A DNA stretch of 64,000 bases, taken from Ensifer sp. IC4062. Lineage in GTDB: Bacteria; Pseudomonadota; Alphaproteobacteria; Rhizobiales; Rhizobiaceae. The stretch spans positions 62,001 through 126,000 of the forward strand of contig NZ_JADYVD010000019.1 in NCBI RefSeq assembly GCF_020193575.1, written 5' to 3'. Each line of letters begins with the position of its first letter. The stretch's first letter is position 1. This document shows positions 17,890 through 25,011 of this stretch, piece after piece. A program made the position numbers and the translations under genes. Below the pieces are notes generated by a model, which saw only the letters and a program-made list of their open reading frames with translations, was not told the origin of the DNA and did no database searches.

Positions 17890-17941
17890 GAGCGGCCTGC
17901 TGATCGTATTCAACAAGGCCGCCATCAGGCGGCTTTTGTTT
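17877..17941 (+). promoter_or_regulatory. Transcription attenuator ahead of the GNAT/PfpI genes
   Basis: Three mutually exclusive pairings can be drawn. Segment 1 (17877-17884) pairs with segment 2 (17889-17896) over eight pairs including two G-U. GCGGCCT (17892-17898) pairs perfectly with AGGCCGC (17916-17922) as antiterminator 2:3. GCCGCC (17918-17923) pairs with GGCGGC (17928-17933) as terminator 3:4, followed by TTTTGTTTTT. Segment 1 starts in the Trp codon of the leader peptide, so a ribosome stalled on the Tyr-Phe-Trp codons would free segment 2 and favour antitermination. Confidence 0.6.
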
Positions 17942-17942
17942 T
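17915..17942 (+). terminator. Intrinsic terminator (attenuator 3:4 hairpin)
   Basis: A GC-rich stem GCCGCC/GGCGGC with an ATCA loop, extended by AAG/TTT pairs, is followed by TTTTGTTTTT. It stands 125 bases downstream of the merR gene and about 40 bases upstream of the GNAT start codon. It could end both the merR transcript and the short leader RNA. Confidence 0.8.
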
Positions 17943-17981
17943 TCACGGCACCTGATGGCGGCAGAACCACAGGAGCCGAGA

Positions 17982-18485
17982 ATGCTGCAGACCGCCACCC
18001 CTTCCCTTCATCCCTTGCCGTCGGCTCGTCCACCGATGGTGACGATCCGCTGTGCCAAACCGCGCGATCTTCCCGAGCTGCACGAGATGATCGTCGAGCT
18101 CTCCGCGCATCACGGTGACGCCGCACCGCTAACGCCGGAACGGCTTGAACGCGACCTTTTCAGCCGCTCCCCCTGGATCACGGCGCTTGTCGCCGAAGCC
18201 GGCAACCAGTTGATCGGCTACGCCATCCTTGTGCCGACCTATCGGGCAGCCGAAGGCATGCGCGGTATGGAACTGCATCACCTTTTCGTTCGTCCCGGCC
18301 ATCGTGGCACCGGCATCGGCCGGCACCTCGTTGCCAAGGCGCGCGAGCAGGCGCGAATGGCTGGCTGCGAGTATCTTTCCGTCAGCGCCGCCACCGGCAA
18401 TTTCCAGGCGCATCGCTTCTACGAATCCGAACGCTTCGTGCCTCGACCTGTCACCGGCATGCGCTATATGCAGAAACTTGGCTGA
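17982..18485 (+). CDS. GNAT family N-acetyltransferase
   Basis: The roughly 167-residue protein begins with a short variable tail and enters the GNAT fold at MVTIRCAKPRDLPELHEMI. The acetyl-CoA binding motif A is seen in HHLFVRPGHRGTGIGRHLVAKAREQA (R-x-x-G-x-G/A pattern), and motif B ends with FQAHRFYESERFVP. The substrate is unknown. The ATG at 17982 has CAGGAG eight bases upstream. The DJ-1/PfpI gene follows 12 bases after the stop, so the two are cotranscribed. The attenuator upstream suggests expression tied to the charging of aromatic tRNAs, so an amino-acid-like substrate is worth testing. Confidence 0.88.
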   Translation: MLQTATPSLHPLPSARPPMVTIRCAKPRDLPELHEMIVELSAHHGDAAPLTPERLERDLFSRSPWITALVAEAGNQLIGYAILVPTYRAAEGMRGMELHHLFVRPGHRGTGIGRHLVAKAREQARMAGCEYLSVSAATGNFQAHRFYESERFVPRPVTGMRYMQKLG

Positions 18486-18497
18486 ACGGGAGGGCTC

Positions 18498-19076
18498 ATG
18501 CGCCTCGCAATCGTCCTGACTGAAGGTTTTGCCGACTGGGAATGCGCGCTGCTGATGGCCACGGCGCGCACCGAACTTGGGCTTGACGTGCTGATCGCCA
18601 CGCCCGGCGGCACCGTGGTGACGTCGATGGGCGGCCTTCACATCACGCCGCACCTGCCGACGAAAACGCTGGCACCGGCGGAGTTCGACGCGCTTGTGCT
18701 CTGCGGCGGCTCAACCTGGGAAACCGCCGCGGCCCCCAATCTCACTGCTGTTATCCATGCCTTCCATGCAAAGGGCCGCGTCGTCGCAGGGATTTGCGGG
18801 GCGACGCTTGCGCTTGCCGCCAGCGGCATTCTCAACGAAACGGACCACACGGGCAACTCGGCCGAAAGTCTTTCAGCGGTCGCCGGCTATCGCGGTCACC
18901 GGCACTACCGTGACCAACCGCAGGCCCTTCGCAGCGACCGATTGGTGACGGCTGCGGGCACAGCGCCGGTCAGCTTTACGGCCGAGATTTTCCACGCGCT
19001 CGGCCTCGGGTCCTCCGCGCTCGACGACTATCTTTCGCTCTACTCAAAGGAACATGTTGTTCGCGCGGCACGATAG
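18498..19076 (+). CDS. DJ-1/PfpI family protein
   Basis: The 192-residue class I glutamine-amidotransferase-like protein has a conserved Glu near the N terminus (IVLTEGFADWE), the ALVLCGGSTWE segment and the nucleophile elbow VAGICGATLALA, with the reactive cysteine in GICGAT. Family members act as glyoxalases, deglycases, amidohydrolases or regulators, and the sequence alone does not decide. It is the second gene of the attenuator-controlled unit and converges on the cytochrome genes. Confidence 0.88.
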   Translation: MRLAIVLTEGFADWECALLMATARTELGLDVLIATPGGTVVTSMGGLHITPHLPTKTLAPAEFDALVLCGGSTWETAAAPNLTAVIHAFHAKGRVVAGICGATLALAASGILNETDHTGNSAESLSAVAGYRGHRHYRDQPQALRSDRLVTAAGTAPVSFTAEIFHALGLGSSALDDYLSLYSKEHVVRAAR

Positions 19077-19095
19077 TGCAAATCCTGCAACCTGG

Positions 19096-20010
19096 TCAAA
19101 GCGGCGGGATCGCCTTCAGGTAGGCGGCGATCGCCTCGCGGTCGGAGGGCGAAAGCCGCGCCATGTTTTTCTGTACGTCGACCATCAAACCGCCAACGGT
19201 ATCGAAATCCGGCGTGAACCCGGTCTCCAGATAGGAGGCAATGTCGGATGCACTCCAGTTGCCTACGCTCCTCGAGCCCGGCGTGATGTCTGGGATGCGG
19301 CCTTCGCCCTCGGGGTTCGGCGCGCCGGCCAACCACCTGCCCTGCTCAAATCCGCCGATCGCGTTTCGCGGCGTGTGACACTCGCCGCAATGGCCGGGAC
19401 CTTCAACCAGATACTGTCCGCGGGCGAGCTTCGCATCCGCCGTATTCACCTCGACGCGCGGCTCGTCCGTGAAGAACAAGAGCTTCCAGGCGCCGAGCGC
19501 CAGGCGGATGTTGTAGGGAAACCGCAAGTCATGCGGCGCCGCCACATTGCCGCTCTTCGGCAGCGTCTGCAGATATCCCCAGAGATCATTGATATCCTTC
19601 GCGGTCATGCGTGCGTAGGAACCGTAGGGGAAAGAGGGATAAAGGTGCTCGCCACCTTTCCCGACACCGCGCGTCATGGCGTTGCCGAATTCGGCCAACG
19701 TCCAGTCACCGATGCCGGCGCTTTCATCGGGCGAGATGTTCGGAACATGGAAGGTACCGAAGGGACTTTTCAGTGCCCGGCCGCCGGAAAGCACGAGCCG
19801 CGCGTCATCCTGTGCCCCCGGCGCAGCATGGCAGCTGGCACAGCCGCCTGCCCAGAAGACCTGTTCGCCGTTGGCGAGATCCGGTTCGCCGAGCCCTTGC
19901 CAATGGGCTTCGTCCCACGGCGCAGGTTTCGTCAGCCACCAAAAACCGCCGGCGCCGGCAAGAACCAGCGCGACCAGACCAGACAGCAGTTTCGTTGTTC
20001 GCCGGCCCAT
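19096..20010 (-). CDS. Membrane-anchored dihaem cytochrome c
   Basis: The roughly 304-residue protein has an N-terminal membrane segment (LLSGLVALVLAGAGGFWWL) and two haem c sites, CASCH at about residue 55 and CGECH at about residue 205, each opening a cytochrome c domain. It resembles the electron-transfer cytochrome subunits of periplasmic dehydrogenases (alcohol/gluconate dehydrogenase type), although those usually have three haems. Haems face the periplasm. The start at 20010 follows GGGAGG on the minus strand. It lies downstream of the cytochrome c-prime gene in the same direction (86 bases apart) and is probably cotranscribed. Confidence 0.87.
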   Translation of the reverse strand: MGRRTTKLLSGLVALVLAGAGGFWWLTKPAPWDEAHWQGLGEPDLANGEQVFWAGGCASCHAAPGAQDDARLVLSGGRALKSPFGTFHVPNISPDESAGIGDWTLAEFGNAMTRGVGKGGEHLYPSFPYGSYARMTAKDINDLWGYLQTLPKSGNVAAPHDLRFPYNIRLALGAWKLLFFTDEPRVEVNTADAKLARGQYLVEGPGHCGECHTPRNAIGGFEQGRWLAGAPNPEGEGRIPDITPGSRSVGNWSASDIASYLETGFTPDFDTVGGLMVDVQKNMARLSPSDREAIAAYLKAIPPL

Positions 20011-20096
20011 CGGGCCTCCCTTCATGCTGGGAAGACAAAGCAGGATGCGCCAGCAGTGCCGACGCATCGCAAACGGTCAGAATGAAGGATCGCCTC

Positions 20097-20546
20097 TCAG
20101 TCTTTTTTCAGGCGATAGGTCTCGTGACAGCTGGAACAATCCTTGCCGAGAATGCCCAGGGCAGCGCCAACGCCGGCCTTGTCGGCAGGAAGCTGGGCAA
20201 GCAACGCGCTCGCGTCGGTGCCGAGCTTGGCGGCCTTGGCCTTGAAGTCTTCCATGTTTTCCCAGATTTTTGGGCTCGCTTCGGTTTCCGAGCCGGTCTC
20301 TGAGCCCGCCGGGAAATGACTCGGGAAGATCTTCACCGTCTCGCTGATCGTCGTCAGCGATGCCTTGACGATTTCCGCGTCGTAGGGTTTTTCACCCTTT
20401 GCAATGCCGTTCAACGCACCCGCAGCCTGCCCTACTTTTTTCATCAGCTGCTGGCGCACCGCCTGCGGCTCGTCCGCCGCCACCCCGCCGGTGACGCCCA
20501 CCCCTGCGAGGACGGCGGCAAGCATAAAAGCTCGTATCTTCATCAT
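20097..20546 (-). CDS. Cytochrome c' (cytochrome c556 family)
   Basis: The 149-residue protein has a signal peptide (MMKIRAFMLAAVLAGVGVTGGVAA) and a four-helix cytochrome c-prime domain, starting AVRQQLMKKVGQAAGALN and ending with the C-terminal haem site CSSCHETYRLKK. Cytochromes c' are soluble periplasmic proteins that bind nitric oxide or carry electrons. The ATG pair at 20546/20543 follows GGGAGACC. It is the first gene of a two-cytochrome unit with the dihaem cytochrome, which suggests they exchange electrons. This is inference. Confidence 0.9.
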   Translation of the reverse strand: MMKIRAFMLAAVLAGVGVTGGVAADEPQAVRQQLMKKVGQAAGALNGIAKGEKPYDAEIVKASLTTISETVKIFPSHFPAGSETGSETEASPKIWENMEDFKAKAAKLGTDASALLAQLPADKAGVGAALGILGKDCSSCHETYRLKKD

Positions 20547-20767
20547 GGTCTCCCGGTCATTCGAACCCGCTTCTGCGGCTTCCTGTTGAAGGCGCCGGCA
20601 TGATGGCATCTTGATCTTTCCACGGAAGTAACATTTTTTTGATGTTCTTGTCCTTTCAACATAATTTCGCTTCAACGGCCGTACTGTCGGCGTTTGTCGT
20701 ACGCCGGAAACAGCTTGAACAGGACAGCCGTGCCTTAAATACTTGGGAGTGACCGTCACCCGCTTCC

Positions 20768-21406
20768 TCACCGGACTGCGGCCCAGCCATGCCATACGGT
20801 GAAGGCGGCAACGGCGATCAGCACGAGACCCGCCGTCCGCCCGATTGCCACCGTTGCGGCTGGACTGCCGACGAGCAGATCACGGCCGCGGCCGGCGGCA
20901 AGCGCAAGCCCGCCATAGACCGCGAGCTGCGTCAGCGCGATCATCAGTGCCATGACCGCGGCCTGCGACCAGATCGGGCCGAATTGCGGCTTAAGGAACT
21001 GCGGGTAGACCGCCAGCATGAAAAGATAGGCCTTGGGATTCATCAGGCTTGTCAGCGCGCCCTGACGAAAACTCGCCCAGCGCGACAAGTGCACCGCCTT
21101 TTCGATACCGCCGATGGTGATCGCACTGCGCAACAACGAGAAGCCGATCCAGGCGATATAGAGGGAACCGGCGAGGAGCAGCACGTTGAAAAGCTGCGGC
21201 ACCAGATGCAGGACGACGCTGACTCCGAGCGCGGCATAGAGCGTGTGCAGCACGCCGCCAGCCATGATGCCAGCTGTCGCCGACAGGCCGGAGGCTCGCC
21301 CGCCGGTCAATGAATTGGCCAGGACGAAGACCATGTCCATGCCGGGCACGATGATGATGCCGAAGAGAAGGGTGAAGAAAAGCCAGAGGTTTTCCGCGTA
21401 ACTCAT
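20768..21406 (-). CDS. LysE family amino-acid exporter
   Basis: The 212-residue inner-membrane protein has about six hydrophobic helices and the LysE/RhtB signature: an N-terminal LLFGIIIVPGMDMVFVLANSLTGGRASGLSATAGIMAG block, then LLLAGSLYIAWIGFSLLR and SLMNPKAYLFMLAVYPQF. The substrate (amino acid or related metabolite) is unknown. Starts at 21406 and 21430 are both in frame and neither has a strong ribosome binding site. The frame stays open far upstream, but that part overlaps the divergent regulator and is not coding. A CTGACA-N6-TGTCAG dyad lies in the shared promoter region. Confidence 0.87.
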   Translation of the reverse strand: MSYAENLWLFFTLLFGIIIVPGMDMVFVLANSLTGGRASGLSATAGIMAGGVLHTLYAALGVSVVLHLVPQLFNVLLLAGSLYIAWIGFSLLRSAITIGGIEKAVHLSRWASFRQGALTSLMNPKAYLFMLAVYPQFLKPQFGPIWSQAAVMALMIALTQLAVYGGLALAAGRGRDLLVGSPAATVAIGRTAGLVLIAVAAFTVWHGWAAVR

Positions 21407-21492
21407 GTCAGTTGTCCGTGAAATTTCCATGTGGATGCGTGGCCGGATAGTCAATTTTTCAATCCGTTGACACGTGTTATATCGCTGCCCAA

Positions 21493-21510
21493 CTGACAGG
21501 GATTTGTCAG
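21493..21510. promoter_or_regulatory. Candidate operator of the WYL regulator
   Basis: CTGACA and TGTCAG form a perfect 6-bp inverted repeat with a 6-base centre. It lies between the divergent lysE and WYL-regulator genes, 28 bases before the regulator's start codon. A position between the two genes fits a site for this regulator controlling both directions. Confidence 0.5.
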
Positions 21511-21538
21511 GAGCCTTTGAGGCGATGGAGGTTTTTCC

Positions 21539-22249
21539 GTGCGTAAGGCGTCGCGCTTGTTTGAAATCATCCAGATCCTGCGGCTTGCCAGGAAGCCCGT
21601 AACGGCCGCGGAGATTGCCGAAACGCTGGAGGTGACGCCACGCTCGATCTACCGCGACATCGCCGCCCTGCAGGCGATGCGGGTGCCGATCGAGGGCGAA
21701 CGCGGCCTCGGCTATGTCTTGAGACCCGGTTTCGATCTGCCGCCCTTGATGTTCACGATCGAAGAGACCGAGGCGATCGTGCTGGCGTTGGCGCTGCTGG
21801 CACGCACGGGCGACGAGGAACTCAAGGCGGCCGCGCGACGCGTGAACCAGAAGATCACCGGCGCTGTTCCCGCGCCGCTCCGCCAGGCGTTCCAGTCCCA
21901 GGCGCTGCACGCCTGGGGCACTGTTGCAGCGCCGCCGCCCGCCATCGATCTCGCCATGGTCCGCCGAGCGATCCGCGACGAGCAGAAGCTCGCGCTCGAC
22001 TATCGCGACGAACTCGGGCGGGCGAGCGAACGCACGGTGCGCCCGCTGGCGCTCATCTATTCGGAACACGCGATGATGGTCGCCTGGTGCGAACTGCGCC
22101 AAGACATCCGCAACTTCCGCGCCGACCGGGTGGAGCATTGCGAACCCGTCGACGCCTTCTTCCGCGGCGAGGGCAACGATCTCAGGCAGTTGTGGATCAG
22201 CGGCTGGAAGATCAATGCCGCGCGGCCCGTTGGGGCGGAAGATGCATAG
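21539..22249 (+). CDS. YafY-type HTH/WYL-domain transcriptional regulator
   Basis: The 236-residue protein has an N-terminal winged helix (RKPVTAAEIAETLEVTPRSIYRDIAALQAMRVPI, residues 18-52) followed by a WYL ligand domain (about 140-215; LALDYRDELGRASERTVRPLALIYSEHAMMVAWCELRQDIRNFRADRV) in which the WYL triad is replaced by MVAW-C, a usual variation. Such proteins are one-component repressors or activators of a neighbouring transporter or enzyme. The start is GTG, supported by GGAGG nine bases upstream. It is divergent from the LysE exporter. Confidence 0.88.
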   Translation: MRKASRLFEIIQILRLARKPVTAAEIAETLEVTPRSIYRDIAALQAMRVPIEGERGLGYVLRPGFDLPPLMFTIEETEAIVLALALLARTGDEELKAAARRVNQKITGAVPAPLRQAFQSQALHAWGTVAAPPPAIDLAMVRRAIRDEQKLALDYRDELGRASERTVRPLALIYSEHAMMVAWCELRQDIRNFRADRVEHCEPVDAFFRGEGNDLRQLWISGWKINAARPVGAEDA

Positions 22250-22288
22250 TCATCGTATGCTTCGAGTCAGAGACCGCAACGAAAAACG

Positions 22289-22310
22289 GCCCGGCGCGAG
22301 CGCCGGGCCG
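22289..22310 (-). terminator. Intrinsic terminator of the superoxide dismutase gene
   Basis: GGCCCGGCG and CGCCGGGCC form a perfect 9-bp stem with a CGAG loop. On the minus strand it is followed by GTTTTTCG, so it ends the sod transcript 29 bases after its stop. It may also limit readthrough from the convergent WYL gene. Confidence 0.8.
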
Positions 22311-22338
22311 AATTGCTTGTCGAGCCGAAAGCAGCCGC

Positions 22339-22941
22339 TTACTTCGTGGCAGCCTCGTACATTTCGAGCACGTAATCCCAGTTAATGAGATTGTCGACGA
22401 AAGCCTCGAGGTATTTCGGGCGGGCGTTGCGGTAATCGATGTAGTAGGAATGCTCCCAGACATCGACGCCGAGGATCGGCGACGCGCCGTGGACGAGCGG
22501 GTTTTCGCCGTTCGGAGTCTTCGAGATTTCAAGTTTGCCGTTCTTGACCGAGAGCCAGGCCCAGCCGGAGCCGAATTGGCTGGTGCCGGCGGCGATGAAA
22601 TCCGCGCGGAACTTGTCGTAGCCGCCGAGGTCGGACTTGACGGCCGCGTCGAGCTTGCCCGGCAGGCTCGTGCCGCCGCCGCCCTTCTTCATCCACTTCC
22701 AGAAGTGGATGTGGTTGTAGTGCTGGCCGGCGTTGTTGAACAGCGGCTGATTGGTCCCATAGGACTTCTTGACGACCTCCTCGAGCGAAAGACCGGAAAG
22801 ACCGGCGTCCTCGGCGAGCTTGTTGCCGTTCGTCACGTAAGCGAGGTGATGCTTGTCGTGATGATATTCGAGCGTTTCGCGCGACATATAAGGCGCGAGC
22901 GCATCGTAGTCATAGGGAAGGTTCGGCAATTCGAAAGCCAT
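22339..22941 (-). CDS. sodB: Superoxide dismutase (Fe/Mn type)
   Basis: The 200-residue cytoplasmic enzyme is a complete Fe/Mn superoxide dismutase. Metal ligands are visible in YHHDKHHLAYV (His27 region), FNNAGQHYNHIHFWKWM (second His), and DVWEHSYYIDYRNARPKYL (Asp and His). The QFGSGWAWLSVKNG block is the usual C-terminal domain core. Sequence alone does not settle Fe versus Mn; the enzyme of S. meliloti is reported as cambialistic. The ATG has AGGAGATGCCACA upstream on the minus strand. A strong terminator follows the gene. Confidence 0.95.
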   Translation of the reverse strand: MAFELPNLPYDYDALAPYMSRETLEYHHDKHHLAYVTNGNKLAEDAGLSGLSLEEVVKKSYGTNQPLFNNAGQHYNHIHFWKWMKKGGGGTSLPGKLDAAVKSDLGGYDKFRADFIAAGTSQFGSGWAWLSVKNGKLEISKTPNGENPLVHGASPILGVDVWEHSYYIDYRNARPKYLEAFVDNLINWDYVLEMYEAATK

Positions 22942-23159
22942 TGTGGCATCTCCTCTTGGTATGGATTTCGTCAAGGAAATCTGTGAGCGGGAACATAGGC
23001 ACCGGCATAGACCGAGGCAACCGATGCGGTGCCAAAATTTCTCTGCCACACGCAAAATACTTTCGTTGCGTTTCTGCCGAACCATTCTCCTTGGCAAATT
23101 CTCGTCAAGATCGACGTGCTACCTGCCCGCGCATTCCAGCAAATCATATGAGGAACCAA

Positions 23160-23483
23160 ATGCGGATACGCCCTACCTCGATCCTGAGCCTCTTTGCGGC
23201 AGCAAGCCTTGTGGCTGCGGCACATGCCTCGTCAGGAGACGCATGGGAGGAGCTCCGGGCAGACGTATCGGCCAGGTGCATTGCCGCCGCCGAATCGCTT
23301 GAGGGCGCCAGCGCAGTCGTTGATCCTTTCGGCACCGAAAGCTACGGACTGGCGCTCGTCTCCGGCAAGCCGAAAGACGGCGACGGGAGCGTGACGCAGA
23401 TTTGCGTCTACGACAAGCAGACCAAGGCCGTGGAGCTCGGCGGTGAGATCGGCGCTCAGCTGGTACCGGTGTCCAAGCCGTAA
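23160..23483 (+). CDS. Small secreted hypothetical protein
   Basis: The 107-residue protein has a signal peptide (MRIRPTSILSLFAAASLVAAAHA) and a short mature domain with two cysteines (RCIAAAESL and ICVYDKQTKAVELGGE), the layout of many rhizobial periplasmic proteins of unknown role. The ATG at 23160 follows AGGAACCAA; another ATG four codons upstream (23148) is in frame. It lies between sod and a TetR gene on the plus strand, with no sign of an operon with either. Confidence 0.7.
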   Translation: MRIRPTSILSLFAAASLVAAAHASSGDAWEELRADVSARCIAAAESLEGASAVVDPFGTESYGLALVSGKPKDGDGSVTQICVYDKQTKAVELGGEIGAQLVPVSKP

Positions 23484-23577
23484 TCGAGAAGCCCATAGGG
23501 TGCCCGCGCTTCCGTCGCTGGAGGTGGTGCGCGGGCCTGCCGTCACGATCTTGTGAGATTGACGCGCTTGTTTCTCG

Positions 23578-23591
23578 ACCAACTAGTTGGT
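23578..23591. promoter_or_regulatory. TetR operator, copy 1
   Basis: ACCAACTAGTTGGT is a perfect 14-bp palindrome, 10 bases upstream of the tetR start codon. A second copy with one mismatch (ACCAACTAGTCGGT) lies before the next gene. A repeated palindrome in front of a TetR gene and its neighbour is the classical sign of an autoregulated local pair. Confidence 0.7.
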
Positions 23592-23601
23592 AGGTTTTGC
23601 C

Positions 23602-24189
23602 ATGGCAAGCGAGACATATGACAAAATCCTGGATGCGGCGGAGGACCTCATGGTTTCGAGAGGCTACAACGCGTTCAGCTATGCGGACATTTCAGCCGAA
23701 GTCGGCGTCGGCAAGGCAACCATCCATCACCATTTCCCGACCAAGGCCGACCTCGCCGAGAAGGTCTTGGCGCGCTATCGCGAGAAGAACCGGCGGGCCG
23801 TCGAGGAGTTGCTTTCAGCGGTGTCGAATCCGGCCGAGCGGCTTGGCGCCTATGTCGGCTACTGGGAAGACTGCATCCGCAGAAAGGAGAGACCTTTCTG
23901 CATCGGTGCCCTGCTTGCCTCGGAAATTCCTTCGCTGCCGGAGGGTGTCGTGCGGCAGGTGCAAGGCCACTTTTCGGACGTTGCCTCGTGGCTTGGCGCT
24001 GTAATCGATGGCGGGAATCGCGCCGGCAAACTCGAGACGGAAAAGGGAGCCACTGCCGAGGCGGAAATGCTCATGGCAACCGTTCACGGAGCCATGCTCG
24101 CAGCGCGTGTCGCGGGATCGGACCCTGAGGTGTTTTCCGCCATCGCCCGCCGCGCAGTCGAACAGATCATGCAACGGCCGAGAAAATAG
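23602..24189 (+). CDS. TetR/AcrR family transcriptional regulator
   Basis: The 195-residue regulator has an N-terminal helix-turn-helix (YDKILDAAEDLMVSRGYNAFSYADISAEVGVGKATIHHHFPTKADLAEKVL, residues 5-55) and a ligand domain with the TetR_C feature RPFCIGALLASEIPSLPEGV, resembling the AcuR/NemR-like group that responds to electrophilic or unsaturated compounds. The start at 23602 is preceded by GGTAGG. It sits between two matching palindromes and is followed after 63 bases by a small membrane protein gene, presumably its target. Confidence 0.88.
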   Translation: MASETYDKILDAAEDLMVSRGYNAFSYADISAEVGVGKATIHHHFPTKADLAEKVLARYREKNRRAVEELLSAVSNPAERLGAYVGYWEDCIRRKERPFCIGALLASEIPSLPEGVVRQVQGHFSDVASWLGAVIDGGNRAGKLETEKGATAEAEMLMATVHGAMLAARVAGSDPEVFSAIARRAVEQIMQRPRK

Positions 24190-24216
24190 GCGCATCATTT
24201 TTTTAAGTGAATACCA

Positions 24217-24230
24217 ACCAACTAGTCGGT
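24217..24230. promoter_or_regulatory. TetR operator, copy 2
   Basis: ACCAACTAGTCGGT differs at one position from the perfect palindrome before the tetR gene. It stands 22 bases upstream of the membrane-protein start codon, where bound repressor would block transcription or early elongation. Confidence 0.65.
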
Positions 24231-24252
24231 ACATACGCAAAGGAGCACGAAA

Positions 24253-24774
24253 ATGGCCAACCCGCTCTCCACTCTCGGGTTCATCCATACGGCGATCAGC
24301 CTCGCGCCCGTCGTTGCAGGCCTTTACGGCTTTGCGCGCCACGGCGCGATTCTGCCGGAGAGACGTTCGGGCAAATTCTATCTCTCCTCGTTGGTGCTCT
24401 CGGTGTTGACATCCTTTGGACTGTCGAGCACTGGCGGCCTCAACGAGGCGCATGCGCTCGGCATCATGACGCTCATTGCCATCGCAGGCAGCCTTGTCGT
24501 CGCACGTACGGGCAGACTTAGCCGTTTGAAGCCCTATCTCTCGAACTTCGGACTAAGCTTCAGCTTTTTCCTGCTGATCGTACCGGCCATCAATGAGTCG
24601 CTGACGCGGCTGCCTGTTTCCCAACCGCTGGCGAGCGGACCGGATTCGCCGATCGTGCAGACGAGCCTGGCGGTGTGGCTCGTGGTTTTCCTCTCGGGCG
24701 CCTCGCTTCAGGCCTATTTAATGCGCAGGCGCGCTGTAGCGGTGAAAGCCGCCCGCGCTCCCCTCTCCCGCTGA
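24253..24774 (+). CDS. Hypothetical inner-membrane protein under TetR control
   Basis: The 173-residue protein has four hydrophobic segments (about residues 8-25, 43-60, 75-92 and 95-118, with a last one near 140-160) and positively charged loops. It resembles small DUF2306-like or DoxX-like membrane proteins, but I cannot assign a family with confidence. The ATG follows AAAGGAG. The matching operators upstream and in front of tetR indicate that it is the regulated partner, perhaps for detoxification or export of the inducer. That role is inference. Confidence 0.7.
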   Translation: MANPLSTLGFIHTAISLAPVVAGLYGFARHGAILPERRSGKFYLSSLVLSVLTSFGLSSTGGLNEAHALGIMTLIAIAGSLVVARTGRLSRLKPYLSNFGLSFSFFLLIVPAINESLTRLPVSQPLASGPDSPIVQTSLAVWLVVFLSGASLQAYLMRRRAVAVKAARAPLSR

Positions 24775-24791
24775 CCGCGGAAGAAGCCGTC

Positions 24792-24898
24792 TCTTTAGTG
24801 CCGCGCGTCCGATCGGACGCGCAATGCTCGCTGTAGCACTTTGAATTGCATGATTTTATCCTTAAAATCGCTTCCGATTTGAAGAACCATGCAGCAGG
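24792..24898 (-). repeat. RIME1-like intergenic element, copy A (reverse orientation)
   Basis: About 107 bases carry the 20-bp palindrome GCGCGTCCGATCGGACGCGC (24803-24822) and the outer CTGTAGCACTTTGAAT segment. Read on the minus strand it aligns over its whole length with the element at 60588-60695. The size and palindromic arms agree with RIME1, the 108-bp intergenic mosaic element described in Rhizobium/Sinorhizobium. Confidence 0.75.
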
Positions 24899-25011
24899 GC
24901 CGCCTCGAAAGCGACATTTGTTTCCCGCTGCCCGGCAGCCGCATCGACATCCTGCATAAGGGTCCTATGTCTTCCAGGATCCGTGCACAGGACAAGCAAG
25001 CGGAGGATGTT

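Noticed and set aside
17779-17981. Simple terminator of merR as the only content of this gap
   Set aside because: A terminator alone would not explain the TTGACA box, the aromatic-ending frame and the competing 2:3 pairing placed between merR and the hairpin.
19054-20085. 343-codon plus-strand frame
   Set aside because: It is antisense to the two-haem cytochrome gene, whose CxxCH motifs and leader are clear.
21407-22138. N-terminal extension of the LysE frame by over 230 codons
   Set aside because: The extension overlaps the divergent WYL regulator gene and has no similarity to LysE, which begins at MSYAENLW.
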